Positions 35,461-43,443 of a stretch of 64,000 nucleotides of DNA are shown in pieces. The stretch comes from Bog-473 sp963817735 (GTDB taxonomy: Bacteria; Actinomycetota; Acidimicrobiia; Acidimicrobiales; RAAP-2). The stretch is taken from assembly GCA_963817735.1 (NCBI GenBank), contig CAWFPP010000014.1, positions 310,001 to 374,000 of the forward strand. The letters run 5' to 3'. The notes under the pieces were generated by a model. That model was not told the origin of the DNA. It did not search any database and worked only from the letters and a program-made list of their open reading frames with translations. The stretch's first letter is position 1. Every line of letters begins with the position of its first letter. The translations under genes and the position numbers were made by a program.

Positions 35461-36189
35461 GTGAGCTCCATGCACGAGCACGATCACGAGGCGGCGCCGC
35501 CGCACCAGCACCGGGACTTCCGGGGCGGCGGGGCGCGGGCCGCGGTCTTCGGGGTCAGCGACGGGCTGGTGACGAACGTCTCCCTGGTCCTGGGCGTGGC
35601 GGGCGCCAACCCCGGAGGCTCGATCGTCCGGCTGGCCGGGGTGGCGGGCCTGATCGCCGGCTCCTTCTCCATGGCGGCCGGCGAGTACCTCTCCATGACG
35701 GCACAGCGCGAGCTGATGGAGCGCGAGCTCGAGGTCGAACGGCGCTCGCTCAGTCACAGCCCCGAAGGCGAGGCGGCCGAGCTGCGCGGCATGTACGTGC
35801 GCCGCGGCATCGACCCGGCGGTGGCCTCCGACATGGTCAACGAGGTCATGCAGGATCCCGACCTCGCCCTCGAGACCCATGCCCGCGAAGAGCTGGGCAT
35901 CACGCCGCACAGCCTGGGGTCGCCGTGGCAAGCCGCCGCGGCCTCCTTCGTGACCTTCGCCCTGGGGGCCTTCATCCCGCTGGTGCCCTGGCTCTTCACC
36001 TCGGGCACCCTGGCCATCGTGCTGTCGGTCGTCCTGGGCGCGCTGGCGTCGGTCGCCGTCGGCATCGTGCTGGCCCGCTACACCGAGCGGCCCGCGCTGG
36101 TCTCGGCCTTCCGGCAATTGGCGGTGATGGTGGTGGCGGCCGGCGTCACGTTCGGAGTGGGCAAGGCGATCGGCAGCGGCGTCAGCTGA
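35461..36189 (+). CDS. VIT1/CCC1-family Fe2+/Mn2+ transporter
   Basis: A membrane transporter related to yeast CCC1 and plant VIT1, which move iron or manganese out of the cytoplasm. The core shows AVFGVSDGLVTNVSLVLGVA, IAGSFSMAAGEYLSMTAQREL with the metal-binding acid and Met residues, a cytoplasmic helical metal-binding region rich in Glu (about 75-140), and C-terminal TM helices. The N-terminus is His-rich (MHEHDHEAAPPHQHRD), which may bind metal. The GTG start follows a leaderless-type promoter. Its last bases overlap the convergent mshD by eight. Confidence 0.9.
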   Translation: MSSMHEHDHEAAPPHQHRDFRGGGARAAVFGVSDGLVTNVSLVLGVAGANPGGSIVRLAGVAGLIAGSFSMAAGEYLSMTAQRELMERELEVERRSLSHSPEGEAAELRGMYVRRGIDPAVASDMVNEVMQDPDLALETHAREELGITPHSLGSPWQAAAASFVTFALGAFIPLVPWLFTSGTLAIVLSVVLGALASVAVGIVLARYTERPALVSAFRQLAVMVVAAGVTFGVGKAIGSGVS

Positions 36190-37120
36190 CCGGGGTCGGG
36201 CTCGGAGTTGCTGGCGGATCGCGCCGGTAGGACCGGTCGATGTGGTCGTCGGTGAAGCCGAGCGTCCGGTAGAGCGCCACCGCCGCCTCGTTGGTGGCGT
36301 CGGTGTAGAGCATGCCGACCGTGATGCCCCGGCCGGCCAGGTACACCAGGCCGGCCACGGTGAGCGAACGGCCCCAGCCCTGCCCGTGGTGGCGCGGATC
36401 GACGTCGATGACGTAGATCTCGCCCAGCACCGGTGTGTGGTCGCGGTGGATCTTGGTCCAGCAGGCTCCGAGGAGGCCGGGCCCGTCCGGGTCGTCGGCC
36501 ACGAGGAAGCCGTCGAGCTCGACCCAGTCGGCGGCCATGCGCTCGCGGAGCTCTGCCACAGACCAGGCACCCTGCTCGGGATGGCCGGCGAAGGCCCGGT
36601 TGTTGGACTCGACCCACGCGTCCTCGTCGCGGCCCGGGACGAAAGGACGGGTGGTCAGCGGTCGGGTCGCCGCCACCACCTCGTGGGCGAGCGGGAGCGT
36701 GACGCGCATCTGGAGCACGTCGCGTTCGGGGCTGAAGCCCTCGGCGCGGGCCCGGTCGTCGTCGGCCTCCGTCGCCTGCATGACCCACAGGTGCACCGGT
36801 GCGGCCAGCGGCGCCTCCGCGACGGCCCGGCGCAGGAGGGCTGGACCGAGTGAGGAAGCCGGCTGCTCCGGGTCGACCACCACGTGCACGACGGTGGACC
36901 CGTCGCGGGCGGGGGAGAGGACGGCGCAGCCCGCCAACGTCGTCCCAGACCGGGCGAGCACGATGCGTTCGCCGTGGTGGGCCTCGTCGGGGTGCGTGAC
37001 CGCCAGCTGCTGGGGTTCGGGCAGAGGCGGGTGATCGCTCGCCTCGCCAGCCCGTTGCACCAGCGCCAGCAATGCCCTCCGGTCGGGCGCGGGAAGCTCG
37101 CGCAGATCGACCACCGTCAT
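36182..37120 (-). CDS. mshD: Mycothiol synthase (acetyl-CoA: Cys-GlcN-Ins acetyltransferase)
   Basis: Catalyses the last step of mycothiol synthesis, a thiol made only by actinobacteria. There are two GNAT domains in 312 residues: the N-terminal one (to about 150) has lost a good acetyl-CoA loop, and the C-terminal one has the P-loop DPRHHGQGWGRSLTVAG and the terminal GMLYTDATNEAAVALYRTLGF. This is the standard MshD arrangement. The ATG at 37120 lies 46 bases from the divergent nth start; TACGTT on the minus strand upstream (37148-37143) may be its -10. Confidence 0.93.
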   Translation of the reverse strand: MTVVDLRELPAPDRRALLALVQRAGEASDHPPLPEPQQLAVTHPDEAHHGERIVLARSGTTLAGCAVLSPARDGSTVVHVVVDPEQPASSLGPALLRRAVAEAPLAAPVHLWVMQATEADDDRARAEGFSPERDVLQMRVTLPLAHEVVAATRPLTTRPFVPGRDEDAWVESNNRAFAGHPEQGAWSVAELRERMAADWVELDGFLVADDPDGPGLLGACWTKIHRDHTPVLGEIYVIDVDPRHHGQGWGRSLTVAGLVYLAGRGITVGMLYTDATNEAAVALYRTLGFTDDHIDRSYRRDPPATPSPTPVS

Positions 37121-37154
37121 GTCCAGACCGTCCACTGCGGCCAACGTAACCCGG

Positions 37155-37160
37155 TACCGT
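37155..37160 (+). promoter_or_regulatory. -10 box of a leaderless nth promoter
   Basis: TACCGT ends exactly six bases before the GTG at 37167, with no ribosome-binding site. It fixes the nth start downstream of earlier in-frame candidates. Confidence 0.55.
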
Positions 37161-37166
37161 GAACCG

Positions 37167-37832
37167 GTGGCGAAGCCCAGGACAGCGAAAGGCCGGGCCC
37201 GCCTGACCACGGAGCGACTGGCGGAGGAGTATCCCGGTACGGCTGCGGAGCTCTGCGCGCTCGACTTCAAGGATCCGTTCCAACTGCTGGCGGCGACGAT
37301 CCTGTCGGCGCAGAGCACCGACGCTCGGGTCAACATGGTGACGCCGGCCCTCTTTGCTGCGTATCCCGACGCCGCGTCGCTCGCCGCCGCCAACCCCGAG
37401 GACGTGGAGGAGCTCGTCCGCTCCACCGGATTCTTCCGCGCCAAGACGCGGAGCCTCATCGGCATGGCCGGCGCGGTGGCGGACCGCTTCGGCGGCCTCG
37501 TGCCCAGCGCGCTCGAAGACCTGGTGACCATTCCCGGTGTCGGCCGCAAGACGGGCAACGTCGTGCGCAGTGTGGCGTTCGGTCTGCCGGGGCTGCCCGT
37601 CGACACCCACGTGTTGCGCGTCAGCGAGCGTTTGCACCTCACCGAAGGCCTGCCCGCCCCGGCCCGCCGTGATGCGGTGAAGGTGGAACACGAGCTGAAT
37701 TCGCTCGTCCCGCCGGCCGAGCGGGGCGCATTCAGCCTCCGCGTCATTCTGCACGGACGCAACACGTGTGTTGCCCGGAAACCACACTGCGACGCATGTC
37801 CATTGGCTGATTTCTGCCCTTCGGTACGGTAA
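37167..37832 (+). CDS. nth: Endonuclease III (bifunctional DNA glycosylase/AP lyase)
   Basis: Removes oxidised pyrimidines and cuts at abasic sites. The helix-hairpin-helix LVTIPGVGRKTGNVV contains the catalytic Lys, VDTHVLRVSERL the catalytic Asp, and the C-terminus holds the iron-sulfur ligands of the Cys-x6-Cys-x2-Cys-x5-Cys pattern (CVARKPHCDACPLADFC). Length from GTG 37167 is 221 residues, normal for the family. An extension back to 37119 is possible but the leaderless box argues against it. A small RNA candidate follows 88 bases downstream. Confidence 0.95.
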   Translation: MAKPRTAKGRARLTTERLAEEYPGTAAELCALDFKDPFQLLAATILSAQSTDARVNMVTPALFAAYPDAASLAAANPEDVEELVRSTGFFRAKTRSLIGMAGAVADRFGGLVPSALEDLVTIPGVGRKTGNVVRSVAFGLPGLPVDTHVLRVSERLHLTEGLPAPARRDAVKVEHELNSLVPPAERGAFSLRVILHGRNTCVARKPHCDACPLADFCPSVR

Positions 37833-37885
37833 TCGGCGCGCACGAGGGCATTCACCCCCTTTTTGGGCGATTCGGTTAACTCAGG

Positions 37886-37914
37886 GTGAAATCGAAAAGG
37901 GCAGGCGCTACCAT
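37886..37914 (+). promoter_or_regulatory. Promoter of the candidate small RNA
   Basis: A -35-like GTGAAA (37886-37891), one mismatch from TTGAAA, is separated by 17 bases from TACCAT (37909-37914). The predicted start is near 37921. This is the most complete sigma-70-type promoter seen in a non-coding stretch of the window, and no gene begins at the predicted start. Confidence 0.5.
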
Positions 37915-37920
37915 GACCCC

Positions 37921-38018
37921 CGGAACCGGTTCCCGCCACCTGGTTCCAAAAGAGTCGATGCTGGGATCCGCCTCCCGGCCGACTCGCCCAATGCCGGCCT
38001 TCGGGCCGGCATTGGTGT
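37921..38018 (+). ncRNA. Candidate structured small RNA of about 100 nt
   Basis: The stretch from the predicted start to the terminator folds by eye into three hairpins. Hairpin 1: GGAACC (37922-37927) with GGTTCC (37942-37947). Hairpin 2: outer stem GAGTCG (37952-37957) with CGACTC (37980-37985) and inner stem CTGGGA (37961-37966) with TCCCGG (37973-37978, one G-U). Hairpin 3 is the terminator at 37988-38015. No convincing reading frame is present; the open frame across it starts inside the -10 box and lacks similarity. I considered known riboswitches (c-di-AMP type) and did not find a full consensus. It lies between nth and a toxin-antitoxin-like pair, so it could be a trans-acting RNA or an independent gene. 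Confidence 0.55.
37988..38015 (+). terminator. Intrinsic terminator with UUCG tetraloop
   Basis: A perfect 12-bp stem, CCAATGCCGGCC and GGCCGGCATTGG, closes on a TTCG loop, one of the most stable RNA tetraloops, and is followed by TGTTT. It would end the small RNA and any read-through from nth. Confidence 0.85.
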
Positions 38019-38079
38019 TTCCCGGGCAGGTCACACGGGGTGAGGGGCCGACGGTACTACTTGAGGTGTTACCCTCGGA

Positions 38080-38085
38080 GCATGG
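38080..38085 (+). promoter_or_regulatory. -10 box of the toxin-antitoxin-like pair
   Basis: TACCCT ends six bases before the ATG at 38092, again a leaderless arrangement with no ribosome site. Confidence 0.5.
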
Positions 38086-38091
38086 TCACCA

Positions 38092-38348
38092 AACGTTCGG
38101 TTTCTCTCGATGACGAGGTGGCCCTGGCAGTCGAAGAGGCCGCCAAACAGGACAGTGTCTCCTTCAGCGCGTGGCTCTCGTCTGCCGCTGAGAAGCAGCT
38201 GAAGGTGCGCCAAGGTCTGCGCGGCGTGGCGGCGTGGGAGGGCGAGACAGGATCCCTGAGCGCCGAGGAACTCGCTGCCGGTGAGGCCTTGCTCGCCCGC
38301 CTGCGTTCCGGCGTGTCCGGCGTGGCCTCGCGCGTCCGGCGACGGTGA
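38092..38348 (+). CDS. Putative antitoxin (ribbon-helix-helix-like)
   Basis: An 85-residue protein beginning VTKRSVSLDDEVALAVEEAA and continuing SFSAWLSSAAEKQLK. This resembles the ribbon-helix-helix strand and helices of type II antitoxins. The C-terminal third (EELAAGEALLARLRSG, then an Arg-rich end) would be the toxin-binding part. It is read from a leaderless promoter and its stop overlaps the GTG of the next gene. Small size, order (antitoxin first) and coupling support a toxin-antitoxin module. No family is certain from sequence alone. Confidence 0.65.
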
Positions 38349-38743
38349 GTTCGGCGCGCCGCGAGGGCCTCGTCTACGGACTGGGCGCGCTCCACGCGGC
38401 GGCCCGCGGCGACCGCATGATGTGGGCGCTGCACCGCGCCGCGTTGTCCAACGGGATCGTGCCCGTGATCCCGGCGGTGACGGTGGCCGAGGGCTACCGG
38501 ACCGAGGCGCGTAGTGACCGGATCGGCGAATTGCTCGCCGGGACCGAGGTCGAGCCGTTCAGCGGGGAGGCAGCCCGCCGGTCCGGCGAGATCGCGGCGC
38601 GCTGCGACACCTCCGACCTGAGCGTCGTGGCCGTGGTCGAGGTGGCGGAGCGGCGCAACTGCGCCGTGGTGGCGCAGCGCCAGGCCGTGCTGCGGACGGC
38701 GGCGTCGCTGCTCGGCCACGAACTCGTGCTCTACGCGGTCTGA
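38345..38743 (+). CDS. PIN-like (VapC-type) toxin with degenerate active site
   Basis: A 132-residue protein with the length and pattern of VapC PIN toxins: GLGALHAAARGDRMMWALHRAALSNG, VPVIPAVTVAEGYR, and TSDLSVVAVVEVAERRNCAVV. PIN RNases need several acids. The first Asp (usually L-D-A-x-A-L) is replaced here by Gly (VYGLGAL), and the acid four residues after the Asp of TSD is Ser. The Glu of VAEGYR and the Asp of TSD remain. The fold is probably kept, but nuclease activity is doubtful. The GTG start overlaps the antitoxin stop. Confidence 0.6.
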   Translation: MSSARREGLVYGLGALHAAARGDRMMWALHRAALSNGIVPVIPAVTVAEGYRTEARSDRIGELLAGTEVEPFSGEAARRSGEIAARCDTSDLSVVAVVEVAERRNCAVVAQRQAVLRTAASLLGHELVLYAV

Positions 38744-38761
38744 CCGGCGACCCCGCCGTCC

Positions 38762-38826
38762 CTCAGCGGCGCCGTCCTCAGCGGCGCCGTCCCTCAGCGG
38801 CGCCGGCCCTGGCCCTGGCCCTGGCC
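38762..38826 (+). repeat. Short direct repeats at the end of a small gene
   Basis: CTCAGCGGCGCC occurs at 38762-38773, 38777-38788 and 38793-38804, followed by four copies of GGCCCT-like units (38804-38825). The last part encodes the Gly-Gln repeat at the C-terminus of the small minus-strand protein; the first copies are non-coding. Confidence 0.7.
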
Positions 38827-38997
38827 GAAGCGCCGCAGGCGCCGGAGCGCCCCGCCCAGGGCGCGTTCGACGGCGATCAACTCATGGGCCATGTCCTCGT
38901 CGCCGCTGGCCAGCGAGCTCTCCGCCAGCGCGGTCACCCGGTCGTGCAATTCGGACAGGGTGGAGGAGAGCGACGAGATCTCGGCGGCGGAAGTCAT
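38794..38997 (-). CDS. Small coiled-coil hypothetical protein
   Basis: A 67-residue acidic-to-basic helical protein: MTSAAEISSLSSTLSELHDR, then TALAESSLASGDEDMAHELI and ERALGGALRRLRRFGQ with a Gly-Gln-Arg tail. Heptad-like Leu/Ile spacing suggests a single helix or coiled coil. Two starts are possible, ATG 38997 and ATG 39015 (with GGGGGA upstream). It is transcribed opposite hisD, whose promoter lies just beyond. I do not recognise a family. Confidence 0.6.
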   Translation of the reverse strand: MTSAAEISSLSSTLSELHDRVTALAESSLASGDEDMAHELIAVERALGGALRRLRRFGQGQGQGRRR

Positions 38998-39064
38998 GCC
39001 CCGATGATGGCCCATGCTCGATCCCCCAGAGACATACCGGACAAGGACGGGCAGAAGGCGCCGG

Positions 39065-39070
39065 TAGCCT
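39065..39070 (+). promoter_or_regulatory. -10 box for the his operon
   Basis: TAGCCT ends nine bases before the hisD ATG at 39080, giving a leader of only about three bases. This rules out a leader-peptide attenuator at this promoter. Confidence 0.45.
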
Positions 39071-39079
39071 TGTGCCCTC

Positions 39080-40396
39080 ATGCCCCTCCGTATCCTGGAC
39101 CTACGCGGCACGGCGCCGCCGTACGAAGCGGTCCTGCCGCGCCCGTCGGCACCGGGGTCCGACGTCCACGACGTGGTGGCCGAGATCCTGCGACAGGTGC
39201 GGGCCGACGGTGACGACGCCCTTGTGCGCTACACCGCACTGCTGGACAAGGTCGATGTGTCCGATGCCCTGCGGGTCCCCGAGGCGGAGATCGAGAAGGC
39301 GTGTGCCGATGCCGAGCCCGCCCTCTGGCAGGCGCTCGAGGTGGCGTTCGGCCGCATCCTGACCTACCACGCGCACGAGGGCACACCGCCAGGCGACCTG
39401 GTCTCGGGCGGGATCACCGTGGGGCACCTGACGCGCGCCGTCGAGCGAGCAGGCATCTACGCGCCGGGCGGGCGGGCCCGCTATCCGTCCACCGTGCTCA
39501 TGTGCGCGGCGCCGGCCCGGGTGGCCGGTGTGGGGAGCATCGCCCTGTGCGTGCCCCCCGCCGCGGACGGGAGGATCGACACGGCGACGTTGTGCGCCGC
39601 CTCCATAGCCGGGGTCGACGAGGTCTACCGGATCGGCGGGGCCCAGGCCATCGCCGCCCTGGCTTACGGGACGGCCAGCGTGCCCGCCGTCGACGTCGTC
39701 GCCGGCCCCGGCAACGCCTACGTGGCGGAGGCCAAGCGCCAGCTGTCGGGCATCGTCGGCGTGGCCTCGGCCTTCGCTGGCCCTTCAGAGATCGTGGTCG
39801 TCGCCGGCCCGAGCGCCCCGCCGGCCTTCGCCGCCGTGGACCTGGTGGTGCAGGCAGAGCACGGGCCCGACGGGCTGGCCTGGCTGGTGACCTGGGACCC
39901 CGGCGTGGCCGAACAGGTCGCGGCCGAGGTGGACCGCATCGTCGCCGCGTCGAGCCGTCGGGCCGACCTGGAGGCCACGCTGGCCACGGCCGGGATCGTC
40001 TGCCTGGTCGACGGACCGGTGCAGGCACTCGCCGTGGCCAACGCCATCGCACCCGAGCACCTGCAGCTGATGGTGCCCGAGGAGGAAGGCTTCGCCCTGT
40101 TGGGCCTCGTGCGGAACGCCGGCGCGGTCTTCATCGGCCCGTGGTCACCGGCCAGCATGGGTGACTACATCGCCGGGCCCAACCACGTGTTGCCCACCAA
40201 CCGGACGGCGCGCTTCGCGTCGGCCCTGCGCGCCGACGATTTCCGCAAGCACGTGCACGCGGTGCGGGTGACGCCCGACGCGCTGCGCGCGCTCGGGCCA
40301 CTGGTCGTGACCTTGGCCGAGACGGAGGGCCTGCCCGCCCACGCCGACTCGGTGCGCCGACGCCTGAGCGCGCTCGACGAGGACGGTGCGCCGTGA
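39080..40396 (+). CDS. hisD: Histidinol dehydrogenase
   Basis: Oxidises L-histidinol to histidine in two NAD-dependent steps. Family hallmarks are AGIYAPGGRARYPSTVLMCA, the long signature around GTASVPAVDVVAGPGNAYVAEAKRQLSGIVG, the zinc/catalytic region EIVVVAGPSAPPAFAAVDLV and QAEHGPDG, and GAVFIGPWSPASMGDYIAGPNHVLPT. Length is 438. It opens the his operon from a near-leaderless promoter. The stop overlaps hisC (GTGA). Confidence 0.97.
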   Translation: MPLRILDLRGTAPPYEAVLPRPSAPGSDVHDVVAEILRQVRADGDDALVRYTALLDKVDVSDALRVPEAEIEKACADAEPALWQALEVAFGRILTYHAHEGTPPGDLVSGGITVGHLTRAVERAGIYAPGGRARYPSTVLMCAAPARVAGVGSIALCVPPAADGRIDTATLCAASIAGVDEVYRIGGAQAIAALAYGTASVPAVDVVAGPGNAYVAEAKRQLSGIVGVASAFAGPSEIVVVAGPSAPPAFAAVDLVVQAEHGPDGLAWLVTWDPGVAEQVAAEVDRIVAASSRRADLEATLATAGIVCLVDGPVQALAVANAIAPEHLQLMVPEEEGFALLGLVRNAGAVFIGPWSPASMGDYIAGPNHVLPTNRTARFASALRADDFRKHVHAVRVTPDALRALGPLVVTLAETEGLPAHADSVRRRLSALDEDGAP

Positions 40397-41457
40397 GCGC
40401 CGTCCCGCCGGTCCGCCCCGACCTGGCGCTGACCGAGGGCTACCACTCGCCGCAGGTGGAGGCGGAGGTCCGCCTCAACACCAACGAGTCCCCGTTCGCG
40501 CCGCCCGACGCCTGGCGCGAGGAGCTGCTGGCGGCGTTGGCCGACGTGTCGTTCCACCGCTATCCCGACCGACCGGCCACCGAGCTGCGGCTGGCCGTGG
40601 CCGACCTGCACGGCGTCACGCTCGACGAGGTGTTCTGCGCCAACGGCTCGAACGAGGTGCTGCAGAGCCTGCTCCTGGCCTTCGGGGGCCCGGGCCGGCG
40701 CGCCCTGGTCTTCGAGCCCACCTACGCCCTGCACCGCCACATCGCCCGCATCGCCGGGACCGAGGTGGTCGAGGGAGCGCGGGACGACGACTTCCTGATC
40801 GACCCGGCGCACGCCCTGGACGTGATCGCGGCGCAGCGGCCCGACGTCACCTTCCTCTGCTCACCCAACAACCCGACGGGCCGGGCCGAGCCGCCCGGGA
40901 CCGTCGCGGCGGTCAGCGGGGCCGCGCCCGGACTGGTGATCGTGGACGAGGCCTACGGACAGTTCTCCTCGTGGTCGGCCCTGACGTTGCGCGGCCCCGA
41001 ACAACCCGGCCTCGTGGTGACGCGCACCTTCTCCAAGACCTGGGCCATGGCCGGGGCGCGCCTGGGCTACCTCGTGGCGGATCCGGCGGTCGTGGCGGCG
41101 TGCGAGTCGGTGGTGCTGCCCTACCACCTGTCGGCGCAGACGCAGATCGCGGGCCTGATCGCCCTGCGGCACGTGCCCGAGATGGAGGCCAGGGTGGCGC
41201 GCATCGCCGAGGAGCGGGGCAGGGTGGCGGCCGCACTGGGTGACCTGCCGGTGGACAGCTGGCCCTCCGACGCCAACTTCATCCTGTTCCGGCCCCGCGA
41301 CCGCGATGCCACCGAGGTCTGGCGCAGCCTGCTCGACCACTCGGTCCTGATCCGCAACTGCGCCGGCTGGGACGGGCTGCGCGGTTGCCTGCGTGTCACC
41401 ATCGGGACGGCCGACGAGAACGACCGCTTCCTCCACGCCCTCAAGGAGAGCCTGTGA
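40393..41457 (+). CDS. hisC: Histidinol-phosphate aminotransferase
   Basis: A fold-type I PLP enzyme that transaminates imidazole-acetol phosphate. It shows RLNTNESPFAPPDAW, YPDRPATELR, the GSNEVLQSLLLAFG substrate loop, CSPNNPTGRAEPP, IVDEAYGQFS, and the Schiff-base Lys in RTFSKTWAMAGARLGY. Length is 354. The GTG start overlaps hisD, and the TGA overlaps the hisB GTG, so the three are translationally linked. Confidence 0.96.
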   Translation: MSAVPPVRPDLALTEGYHSPQVEAEVRLNTNESPFAPPDAWREELLAALADVSFHRYPDRPATELRLAVADLHGVTLDEVFCANGSNEVLQSLLLAFGGPGRRALVFEPTYALHRHIARIAGTEVVEGARDDDFLIDPAHALDVIAAQRPDVTFLCSPNNPTGRAEPPGTVAAVSGAAPGLVIVDEAYGQFSSWSALTLRGPEQPGLVVTRTFSKTWAMAGARLGYLVADPAVVAACESVVLPYHLSAQTQIAGLIALRHVPEMEARVARIAEERGRVAAALGDLPVDSWPSDANFILFRPRDRDATEVWRSLLDHSVLIRNCAGWDGLRGCLRVTIGTADENDRFLHALKESL

Positions 41458-42056
41458 CCACCGATGCCCGCCGCGCCGCCAGGACGCGCGCCACCAAGGA
41501 GACCACCATTGAGGCCGAGCTGGTGCTCGACGGCACCGGACGCACCGACGTCTCGACCGGCCTGCCTTTCTTCGACCACATGGTCGAGCAACTCGGCAAG
41601 CACGCCGGCTTCGACCTCACCGTGCACGCCACGGGCGACCTGCACGTGGACGCGCACCACACCGTGGAAGATGTCGGCATCGTCGTCGGTGCCCTGCTCG
41701 GCGAGGCTCTGGGCGACAAGGCCGGCGTGCGCCGTTTCGCCTCCGTGCTGTTGCCTCTCGACGAGGCGCTCATCGAAGTGGCCCTCGACCTGTCGGGCCG
41801 CCCGTACCTGGCCTACTCGCTCGCATTCGCCCCCGACACGCCCGGACTGGGCACGCCGCCCTTCGACCCGCAGCTGGCGGAGGAGTTCTGGCGCGCCTTC
41901 GCCACGGCGGCCAACCTGACCCTGCACATCCGCCGGCTCGAGGGGAAGAACACGCACCACATGCTGGAGGCCAGCTTCAAGGGGGTGGCCCGGTGCCTGC
42001 GCGATGCCGTGCGCGTCGAGGGGGGTGGCATCCCCTCCACCAAGGGCAGTTTGTGA
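41454..42056 (+). CDS. hisB: Imidazoleglycerol-phosphate dehydratase
   Basis: A manganese enzyme dehydrating imidazole-glycerol phosphate. The duplicated family motifs are FFDHMVEQLGKHAGFDL with DAHHTVEDVGIVVG, and EEFWRAFATAANLTLHIRRLEGKNTHHMLEASFKGVA, which supply the metal-binding His residues. It is monofunctional (no HisB-N phosphatase domain), so histidinol-phosphatase must be supplied by another gene. The GTG at 41454 in the GTGA overlap fixes the start; length 200. Confidence 0.97.
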   Translation: MTTDARRAARTRATKETTIEAELVLDGTGRTDVSTGLPFFDHMVEQLGKHAGFDLTVHATGDLHVDAHHTVEDVGIVVGALLGEALGDKAGVRRFASVLLPLDEALIEVALDLSGRPYLAYSLAFAPDTPGLGTPPFDPQLAEEFWRAFATAANLTLHIRRLEGKNTHHMLEASFKGVARCLRDAVRVEGGGIPSTKGSL

Positions 42057-42685
42057 CGGCGGAGCCACGCATCGCCGTCCTCGACTACGGCATCGGCAAC
42101 CTGCGCTCCGCCGAGAAGGCGCTGCAACACGTCGGAGCGGCGGCGCGCCTCGTCGACGACGCGGCGACCGTGGCCGCGGCCGACGCCGTCGTCCTTCCCG
42201 GCGTCGGTGCCTTCGGCGCGTGCGCGCGGGCGCTGCGCGAGAGCGGGCTCGAAGAGGCGGCCCGCAACGCGCTCGAGGCCGGTGCGCCGTTCTTCGGCGT
42301 GTGCGTGGGGTTCCAACTGCTCTACGAAGGTTCGGTGGAGAGCCCGGGCGCAACCGGTCTCGGCGTCTTCCCGGGGAGCGTGGGGTCCCTGCCCGCCGGG
42401 GTGAAACACCCCCAGATGCAATGGAACACCCTTGAGGTGCGCGGCGCGGTGGAAGAGCCCGAGCCCCTGCAGGGGCTGGGCCCGCGGCCCTGGGTCTACT
42501 TCGTCCACTCCTTCGCGCCACCGATCGCCGCCGAGACGGCGGCGGTGTGCGACTACGGCGGCGACGTGGCGGCCCTGGCGACGCGCGGCGTCCTCTGGGG
42601 CGCGCAGTTCCACCCCGAGAAATCCGGGGCGACGGGGTTGGCGCTGCTGGCCAACTTCGTACGCATGGCCCGGGCGGCGGCCTGA
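42053..42685 (+). CDS. hisH: Imidazole glycerol phosphate synthase, glutaminase subunit HisH
   Basis: A class I glutamine amidotransferase that feeds ammonia to HisF. The nucleophile Cys is in FFGVCVGFQLLYEGS and the His-Glu of the triad in GAQFHPEKSGATG; LDYGIGNLRSAEKAL is the N-terminal signature. The motif around the Cys reads GVCVGF where most homologues have G-x-C-L-G-M, a mild variation. The GTG start overlaps hisB and the stop overlaps the hisA ATG (TGATG). Length 210. Confidence 0.96.
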   Translation: MTAEPRIAVLDYGIGNLRSAEKALQHVGAAARLVDDAATVAAADAVVLPGVGAFGACARALRESGLEEAARNALEAGAPFFGVCVGFQLLYEGSVESPGATGLGVFPGSVGSLPAGVKHPQMQWNTLEVRGAVEEPEPLQGLGPRPWVYFVHSFAPPIAAETAAVCDYGGDVAALATRGVLWGAQFHPEKSGATGLALLANFVRMARAAA

Positions 42686-43443
42686 TGGAACTGTTGCCGG
42701 CGATCGACCTGCGCGCCGGGACGGCGGTGCGGCTCACCCAGGGCGACTTCGGGCGCGAGGAGCGCTACGGCAATCCGGCGGACCTGGCGGCCGGCTACAT
42801 CGCCGGCGGTGCGCGCTGGATCCACGTCGTGGACCTCGACGGGGCCCGCACCGGAGTGGCCCACGAGCGCGGCGTGCTGGCCCGGATCGTGCGCCTCACC
42901 CGCGCCGCCGGCGTGCGCGTCGAGTTCGGCGGCGGTATCCGCTCCGAGGACGATGCCGAGGAGGTGCTCGAATCCGGGGTGGCGCGCGTCGTCCTGGGGA
43001 CGGCGGCGCTCGAGGAGCCGGCGTTGGCCGGCCGCTGCGCCCGGCGCTGGCCGGGACGGGTGGCCGTCGGCCTCGACTACCGGGTCGGTGCCGACGGCGT
43101 GGCCGAGGCCCAGGCCCAGGGGTGGCTGGCCGGCTCGGGCTGGGCCGTGACCGACCTGTTGGAGCTGTGGGCGAAGGAGCCCATCGGCGCCGTCGTGGCC
43201 ACGTCGGTGGCCCGCGACGGAATGCTGGCGGGACCCGATCTGGCCGGCCTGCAGGCGCTGCTGGCCGCCACGTCGCTGCCGGTGGTGGCGTCGGGCGGCG
43301 TGTCGGGGATGGAGGACCTGGTCGCACTGGCCGGCCTCGACTCGGGCGGCCGGCGGCTGGCCGGGGCCATCGTGGGCAAGGCCATCGTGGAGGGCCGTCT
43401 CAGCGTGCAGGAGGGGGTCGCGGCGTGCGCAGCATCCGCCTGA
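42685..43443 (+). CDS. hisA: Phosphoribosylformimino-5-aminoimidazole carboxamide isomerase HisA
   Basis: A TIM barrel doing an Amadori rearrangement. The general base Asp is in LLPAIDLRAGTAV and the acid Asp in AVGLDYRVGADG; VVASGGVSGMEDL is the phosphate-binding loop. In many actinobacteria this gene (PriA) also replaces trpF, but here a separate trpF gene exists at 49795-50478, so HisA may be specialised for histidine. The sequence alone cannot exclude dual activity. The end overlaps hisF by 19 bases. Confidence 0.95.
   Translation: MELLPAIDLRAGTAVRLTQGDFGREERYGNPADLAAGYIAGGARWIHVVDLDGARTGVAHERGVLARIVRLTRAAGVRVEFGGGIRSEDDAEEVLESGVARVVLGTAALEEPALAGRCARRWPGRVAVGLDYRVGADGVAEAQAQGWLAGSGWAVTDLLELWAKEPIGAVVATSVARDGMLAGPDLAGLQALLAATSLPVVASGGVSGMEDLVALAGLDSGGRRLAGAIVGKAIVEGRLSVQEGVAACAASA

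Noticed and set aside
37850..37920. A c-di-AMP (ydaO-type) or other known riboswitch upstream of the small RNA terminator
   Set aside because: GGGTGAAATC is suggestive but the remaining conserved parts and a downstream regulated gene are missing; promoter elements explain the region better.
38762..38826. A tandem-repeat terminator or attachment site
   Set aside because: The units are direct repeats, partly coding for a Gly-Gln tail; no integrase or second copy is nearby.
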